From contig DDSL01000147.1 in NCBI GenBank assembly GCA_002343825.1, positions 1 to 29,640 of the forward strand: DNA of 29,640 nt. Reading direction: 5' to 3'. The notes under the pieces were generated by a model. It was not told the origin of the DNA. It worked only from the letters and a program-made list of their open reading frames with translations, and did not search any database. Each line of letters opens with the position of its first letter. Positions within the stretch are counted from its first letter, which is position 1. Source of the stretch: Chthonomonas sp. UBA2391 (GTDB lineage Bacteria; Armatimonadota; Fimbriimonadia; Fimbriimonadales; Fimbriimonadaceae). Made by a program: the position numbers and the translations under genes. Positions 27,101 through 29,640 of the stretch are shown here, piece after piece.

Positions 27101-29580
27101 GGCAGGTCACGGTGACCATCTCGGGCGGTCAGTTCCGCCCCGGTGCTCGGGTCGAGCTCCGCGGCCCGACGACGCTTCGCTCCGATCGGGTGACCGTTCT
27201 GGATCCCAGCTTGGCCAAGGCACGATTTGTGCTCGACCGAGCCCCATTGGGCAACTATACGGTAGTCCTGATCAACCCTGACTCGGGCGAGACGACGGCT
27301 CCCGAACCGCTCAGGCTCGTCCAGGCAACGGCCCCGCTTGGATGCGTGACGGCCCGGACCATTGATCCGCCGAGCGTCTTCCGCATCGATAACATCGGAT
27401 TGGCGATCCGAAACATTGGGAACGTCGACGTTCCGTACACCGTGGTGGCGATCGGAGCAGGCCAGGGCCTCGAAATGACCTTCAACCTGGATGATCGGTT
27501 CCTCCCGCGTCGCAGCCAATTCCCTGGTCTCGATTTGGGTGTCGTGAATCCACTCTCAGAGAAGTTCGGATCGACCAACGTCGGACATGTGGTCCTGCGC
27601 GATCTCGAGGTCGGCGAACTGATCAACCTGCCCGTGACCACCCGTGGATACACAGCCAACCCGTACCCGGTGGTGACGGTGCTCTATTCCGGCACCCGAG
27701 CCGAGGCGGCCCAGCGAGCCGCCTATGCCGCCGAGCTCATTCGGCAGCAGATGGTGTCCGAAAACAGAGTGCCCGAGTTCCTCGCCTCGGTCGCCAGCAG
27801 CCCGTCCACCTTCTGGAATTCAGTACGAGAAACCCTCGTCGCTCAAGGCTATTTCGAAGCCGAAGACCTGGCAAACGTCCCTGTCGGCGGAGCGGGTAGC
27901 TGGCTGATGAACTTCGAAGGCGACCGGGTTAACGAGTACCTCTCCCGATGGTTGCCGGCTGCGGTCGAGCGACTGCAAGGTGGAGTGGCCTGGCTTGGCC
28001 CTGAGGTCATGGGCTCGGTCTTCGAATGGGCACTGCGAGCTCTGAGCGACGAGTCCGAAGAACCTCTAGGAAAGTTCTCGACGGTCGGTGAACTTCTCGA
28101 GCGCTTTGGTCGACTCCAGCCGGCCCGTTGCACTTTCGTCCTCGAACGTCGTCCCGCGGCTCCGTTCGATCCGAACGACAAGCAAAAGCCAGGACGCAAG
28201 AAGGGCACCGGTCTGACGGGCGCCACCGAGCCTTGGACCTATCGCATCAACTTTGAGAATCTGCCAACTGCCGCCGGGGCTGCTTCCCGGGTCGTGATCG
28301 AAGACCAACTCGAAGGAAGCCTCGATCCTCGCACCGTCCGACTCTCAGCCATTTCGTTCGGCGAGACGACGATCAACCTGCCGACCAACACAGCCTTTTT
28401 CACCCGACGGGTTCAACTTCCTGCTTCGCAGGGCAACCTTTTGGCCGATGTCACCGCCTTTGTCGATACGGCTCGGGCTCTCATCCGGTGGGATATCCAA
28501 GCCATCGACCCACAAACCGGCGAGCCTCCCAATAGCAGTCTTCTGGGCCTTCTACAGCCCGAGAACGGTAGCGGGCGGGGCCAAGGTTATGTTGTCTTCA
28601 GCGTTCGACCACGGGCCGGCGTCGGCACCGGAACGATCATCGGAAACCAGGCTAGCATCGTCTTTGACAACCAGCCGCCGATTGTGACTCCTCGGGTCAC
28701 CAGTGGGGTCGATGCCAACCGACCGGTCAGCCTCATCACCCCACTTCCGCCAACGACCGGCTCTTCCAGCTTTGCCGTCAGTTGGTCCGGTAGCGACGAC
28801 TCCGGCGGTAGCGGTGTCGATACCTACGACATCTACGTCAGCGAGGACGGCGGACCGTTTACGGTTTGGATTCAAGGCACCGATGAAACCTCGGCCACCT
28901 TCCAGGGCAAGGTCGGAAAGTCCTATGGCTTCTTCTCGGTGGCAAGCGATGAAAGTGGCAACACCGAACGACTGAAGACCCAGCCGGATACCACGACCTT
29001 TGTCGGCAACCTGCCCGCACCCAGAATTCGGGCGATGACACCGGCGACAGTCGCGCCTGGTTCTGGACCCGTCTTGCTCCGAATCTCCGGCCAGAACTTT
29101 GGGGAGGGCTCAGTGGTGACGATTGATGGCACCGAGATTGCGACGTCCATTCAGTCGACCAGCGAGCTCCGTGCCACGGTTCCGGCTTCCCTTCTGATCA
29201 GTCAACGCCAAGCCAGGGTGCGAGTCAAGCGTGGGACGTTACTCTCCAACGAGGTACGGCTCGTGATTGGGGTCCCGATCCTCAACTCGACCCAGACGGC
29301 CGCTCGCAACGGCGATGGCAGCGTCGAGGTGACCCTCAATCTCAAGAACGATGGCACCGCCGCAGCTACAGGAGTCTCGATCACATCGGCCAGCCTCGCG
29401 GGGATCAACACTTCGACCGGGCTTCCCCTCGCGGTGACCAACATCCAAGTCGGCCAGACAGCGACGGTTAGGTTGAGATTCCCCAATCCTGGACCTGGTG
29501 GCAGGGCGGTTCAACTCAGGTTCGGCGGATCGATGTCGGGAGCGAACTTTAGTCGAGCCGTTCGGATCACCTTGCCCTAA
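18133..29580 (+). CDS. Giant secreted multidomain protein: 21-aa repeats, CARDB array, propellers, IPT/TIG
   Basis: 3815 aa, last in the putative operon. It has a basic N-terminus with a hydrophobic export or anchor segment (about 12-28). Domains in order (approximate residues): ten 21-aa repeats (72-281); a propeller-like region (282-505); two CARDB-like repeats (508-746); a second, WD40-like propeller (747-1335) with ALSSDQTAVHVSG, AISPNRRWLAVLD and DISPDGTQVAVAYSDG; an Ig/FN3-like pair (1340-1510); eleven more CARDB-like repeats (1514-2870); a PPC-like domain (2870-2975); IPT/TIG-like (2976-3066); a helical island (about 3190-3330); a DPNDK-initiated beta domain (from 3346); FN3-like; IPT/TIG-like; and a final beta domain. 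There are no catalytic motifs and no PEP-CTERM, LPXTG or dockerin end. CARDB and IPT imply cell-surface adhesion or scaffolding; that role is inference. The ATG at 18133 gives the export segment. Confidence 0.85.
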   Translation: MPKPTQTRKIFPRILFLGIFLLCWVGAFGRVGLGSVSRMTGIQALATRPLLQFNPLSSLSRLLLGQEAQQNDAIGREISIFRPETVILVEPTDAIGREISISRPLTGSFVLQTDAIGREISIARPFTASIVPQTDAIGREFSLFRPETILVSPQTDAISREITLYRPETSAAVLATDAISREITLYRPITASVVPATDAISRELTLYRPETIIVNDATDAISREVSVFEQAGFVDNRVTDAISREFSVFEQAGFVDNRVTDAISREVSVFTSILPPQPVEFFAVDNTARTLIRHSPQGVGSTVGPLNSTVTVSELAFLGNRLLFYGFEGTTNYFGEINPETGALTILGTPRFNGNPVPRIKALSVRGTTVYVGFSVGNNTANRWGTLDLVSQSVTEVGQSAGADIEFEGSASSETTHFAVNITEPATTGLNEVYTGDPVPNQARSGFSRGLYGTWADLEFIDNRLFVRGLNTDKIHELGDAGPFGIAVNESLTVDGPTTLGGFAGRVALPNLRPLNIAANPTSLTPGQQVNVIVNGQNSGTVGAVAPWTDKLYLSRDAQIGDDIELGSSAISQNLAAGGVFSRPYQVTIPTGYATSTGTYYLLWVADQSNTVAESNEADNLTTLPITITVESRPDLVAEPLAGPIATAASGLDTILTGSVRNAGPGTVSQPFRVKLIALVGGGIEIVLDDQTVTEELSPGETVNVPFLTDFTNLTGAVDWILRVQVDSESAISERDESNNIFTSNWAMRVLVADSPNWLESSTGEDIAVNANGTDVIEAKGSFVILRDATSGNPEAYYPGDGSPVLSVLWINNSDFLYGTFNGGVFKATAGQPGPREMWSGHGDRVTGLALSSDQTAVHVSGALRFISTFDLSGVLLRKLDVTDGSNTGVAANGGRLAVVRSTGLISLFDEVTGAAAGTLTGRGVIAFGSNQFLTSGGGSAGDNQVRVYDLNGTLVRQSASFAGVNGTLATNPTRVLAGSTDRVGYLLRSNDLSLVTSPSVSSELLLPGTPGEITGLSFQGDNAWITTQRHGSFRVTTSGISDRREVHGPVRDLALSDDGGFLATITGEGPSFTSGYIRIWRAGDGVLQSRLEPSLPAGPITFLAGNSSRIIFGRGARFGRMNASTGQNLGSVNTQGSILDIETDALSRPLILIAGGNVVRHPDDFTSTVNKTWSVPGGEVLAISPNRRWLAVLDPGTTSALSVINTESEVQTNIAIPGGAVACDISPDGTQVAVAYSDGSIRLVNVALATVVQTFPAKFGLPNLKSLTWSAPTQFYAGGQTTSGALRVIDPTRGIDDLYYSGTDLRQLVSSANGRIAFLDGEFTIGTVDGASAPPDNEAPDTEITTPPNNSFRKNPVRFEWTGSDNQTATGSLRYEYRTTGNWIPTNDTSVELTLPEGAASFEVRAIDTADNVDPTPARVNLVVDNTPPTFSNVALEISPYPTIRVSFTTSEPADGSLQIVGGNTVVGTSQQVNHVINVSGLATGRSYQFILIAVDRAGNEAEFPTAEIFLPDPADLSVNTLVAPAEAEIGREYELRWTTLNLGSQNLPATKAEIRISPNADGSGGVVVKTVDIAAITGGQSRVDSTTVTVPSGINFATGQWVIDVDSAGAVTESNENNNRALAAVTILSPDLLPSSLVSASARTGVSNVLEWRITNEGRGGAAAGHSTRVAISSFADGAFATILGNLSVNTRMEPGATLVQSLEVTLPANLVPGTAYLVLTTDAQGSISESSESNNTRIFPITIAGPDLQPTDVVAPAKVKTRQNFNIQFKDLNSGPGKTAQSWITQVSFSRSADGSGPTLIRRLNSAGALDTGQSQAYSFSFSFPMETAPGRYYLVFLTDEFNFVPEGSAEANNQLIVPIDVELEPTADLVVPSVNVPAQVSTNAEFDIRWTTRNQGQLPANPSADRISISRFPSGEGATTLGTYFYSVTLPAGGSADRGQVLRIPLEVIPESGTYYLTVTADATNLVDEVQGEQNNSRTVPIQVIRQPLPDLVVTQIQAPASTKWGSIIEVQWRVENIGAFSTETDEWFDFIYLSQDQLIGTDDVKLGTVNLTYLDPTEGYVNRTLIQIPRGLTGTYNLLVQADGDRANERNRLAEANEANNVLSRPITLTQAEFPDLVTDLVRIPDQAFADLTFPLSYQIANQGTSPIPPNERNWTETVYLSRDTVLDAQDLPIASRYRSGNLLPGQTEAVNVDPRIPRTASGEYFVIVLTDSSNNVFEYTQEGNNWAVSRDSFGPKKLNVLSTPPDLKGVSITGPTTAKSATNISVSWTIENDSAFTASGSWWDGIYLSSDASLSPDDRLLTSTEIKGPLEGGAPYTKSLSVLLPTCEAGRYYLFARADLYDSVLESDANNNVTPAFAIDITANEANLIARTASGPTAGKAGSPIAVSYRVENLGPGPTQGTTWSDGFYLSRTTSLTGAQLITPLGHSGRMQPNTSYSNSTSVRLPASASGDYFLIFATDILNQEDECGKEADNVFVVGQIRIEGLPNEDDRPKPDLVMAAFAGTSQLTVGEPFQLPFTLRNDGPDDIVLGNWVDRLLLSADDQPSQDDRPLAQIGRSASLATGATLADEFRGSIPATLTPGNYHLIAVTDAFDYIFEDGRETNNFVSRAITIAAPQADLQVTEIDFPEEVTGGQTAQLVFTVQNKGTQVTFSEGWRDRVFLSKDLDLDSSDALLAEIPRTGSLAPQGSYTFNQSVPIPTNLSGRYFLIVQTDATLLVPEADETNNLGVNSRTTLVLPPPPVDLTVKSVEPLPAGASLGETASFSWVIRNAEARTIVGAWVDTIYLSKDEQWDIDDVVVGRKDREGGLGGSEEYTGTLQADIPAVEPGNYYVIVRTDARNRVRERNESNNIGASSEARPVTITTLTLGQWFDSSLRQSQSKYFRAETPAGESVRWDLDGSQVDDWNDLFVRRSDLASASNFEFSGLPFFPDQSVVVPQTLEGFLYAMARGTFVTGGGPAPMRIKAEVIPFSITGIGPGEAGSTGQVTVTISGGQFRPGARVELRGPTTLRSDRVTVLDPSLAKARFVLDRAPLGNYTVVLINPDSGETTAPEPLRLVQATAPLGCVTARTIDPPSVFRIDNIGLAIRNIGNVDVPYTVVAIGAGQGLEMTFNLDDRFLPRRSQFPGLDLGVVNPLSEKFGSTNVGHVVLRDLEVGELINLPVTTRGYTANPYPVVTVLYSGTRAEAAQRAAYAAELIRQQMVSENRVPEFLASVASSPSTFWNSVRETLVAQGYFEAEDLANVPVGGAGSWLMNFEGDRVNEYLSRWLPAAVERLQGGVAWLGPEVMGSVFEWALRALSDESEEPLGKFSTVGELLERFGRLQPARCTFVLERRPAAPFDPNDKQKPGRKKGTGLTGATEPWTYRINFENLPTAAGAASRVVIEDQLEGSLDPRTVRLSAISFGETTINLPTNTAFFTRRVQLPASQGNLLADVTAFVDTARALIRWDIQAIDPQTGEPPNSSLLGLLQPENGSGRGQGYVVFSVRPRAGVGTGTIIGNQASIVFDNQPPIVTPRVTSGVDANRPVSLITPLPPTTGSSSFAVSWSGSDDSGGSGVDTYDIYVSEDGGPFTVWIQGTDETSATFQGKVGKSYGFFSVASDESGNTERLKTQPDTTTFVGNLPAPRIRAMTPATVAPGSGPVLLRISGQNFGEGSVVTIDGTEIATSIQSTSELRATVPASLLISQRQARVRVKRGTLLSNEVRLVIGVPILNSTQTAARNGDGSVEVTLNLKNDGTAAATGVSITSASLAGINTSTGLPLAVTNIQVGQTATVRLRFPNPGPGGRAVQLRFGGSMSGANFSRAVRITLP
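18346..18975 (+). repeat. Ten tandem 63-bp (21-aa) coding repeats, DAI(G/S)RE(I/V)S(V/I)F type
   Basis: Units start at 18346 and every 63 nt after that, with no length variation. Units 1-4 read DAIGRE and units 5-10 read DAISRE. The middle is SIFRPET or TLYRPET in units 1-7 and SVFEQAG in units 8-9. Units 8 and 9 (18787-18912) are nearly the same in DNA and protein, pointing to a recent duplication. Each unit is coding, in frame, in the N-terminal part of the giant protein. Confidence 0.9.
19653..20371 (+). repeat. CARDB-like coding repeats 1-2
   Basis: Two ~120-aa units begin LRPLNIAANP and RPDLVAEPLAG and end in the typical acidic-Asn signatures ESNEADN and ERDESNN. The first has the LYLSRDAQIGDD strand seen again in the later array. 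They are separated from units 3-13 by a propeller and an Ig/FN3-like pair. Confidence 0.75.
22672..26742 (+). repeat. CARDB-like coding repeats 3-13
   Basis: Eleven consecutive ~120-aa units, beginning near 22675, 23026, 23374, 23737, 24107, 24487, 24880, 25240, 25630, 25996 and 26370. Each starts with a (P)DL-type motif (ADLSVNTL, PDLLPSSL, PDLQPTDV, ADLVVPSV and so on), has a central YLS/FLSxD strand in most later units, and ends in a motif such as ESNENNN, EANEANN, EADETNN or ERNESNN. Divergence between units argues for an old array. Confidence 0.8.
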
Positions 29581-29640
29581 CGCGCAGGCCTCGCAGCATC
29601 TTTTTTACCGGCGGACCGCCGACCCGGCCCGATGCCGCGC
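29581..29640. other. Right-edge intergenic sequence
   Basis: Sixty bases after the giant gene. A T6 run (29601-29606) lies about 20 nt after the stop codon, without a convincing stem before it, and a small CGGCGG/CCGCCG inverted repeat follows it. It may be part of a terminator, but nothing firm can be called. Confidence 0.25.

Overview
The window is GC-rich, densely coded bacterial DNA, and every stretch longer than about 170 bases holds a gene. Three things suggest a diderm with an elaborate secreted proteome, most likely Armatimonadota of the Fimbriimonas type. These are a PEP-CTERM sorting signal, a dockerin-like calcium-binding pair in the TIFDY style, and very large secreted proteins built from CARDB, propeller and IPT domains. 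The lineage call is from memory of such proteins and is moderate only. No rRNA, tRNA, CRISPR array, insertion sequence or phage gene was seen.

Region 1 (1-6860) is mainly envelope and housekeeping. A minus-strand pair encodes a BadF-type amino-sugar kinase and MurQ, which fits peptidoglycan amino-sugar recycling; an unidentified reading frame runs off the left edge behind them. Divergent from the pair are a family 9 glycosyltransferase and an amidase_2 peptidoglycan amidase. The amidase converges on nadE (NAD+ synthase, overlapping ends). A tiny two-helix membrane protein and a penicillin-acylase-family (S45) hydrolase follow. A strong hairpin at 6874-6900 separates the hydrolase from the next, convergent gene.

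Region 2 (6905-8869) is a divergent pair of secreted proteins, a propeller/dockerin-like protein (minus) and a PEP-CTERM protein (plus), sharing a control region with an inverted repeat.

Region 3 (8883-14228) is a tightly packed, partly overlapping operon: a secreted TPR-CHAT protease-like protein, a CHASE2 class III adenylate cyclase, and a FecR-like secreted protein. It ends at a hairpin that abuts a perfect TGTGA-N6-TCACA palindrome, the classical recognition sequence of CRP-type cAMP receptors.

Region 4 (14396-29580) lies downstream of that palindrome. Three tandem paralogous glycine-rich secreted proteins (about 400 aa each, 15-16 nt apart) and a 3815-aa secreted giant look like one transcription unit of about 15 kb. 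The giant carries ten exact-length 21-residue repeats, thirteen CARDB-like repeats split by a propeller, IPT/TIG domains and a helical island.

The most interesting reading is an inference. CHASE2 senses something outside the cell, the cyclase makes cAMP, a CRP-like regulator binds the palindrome, and a large surface-protein operon is switched, with the CHAT protein as a possible processing protease. A second pattern is that several genes without a Shine-Dalgarno sequence have a -10-like TANNNT hexamer only 6-12 nt before the start codon, suggesting leaderless mRNAs.
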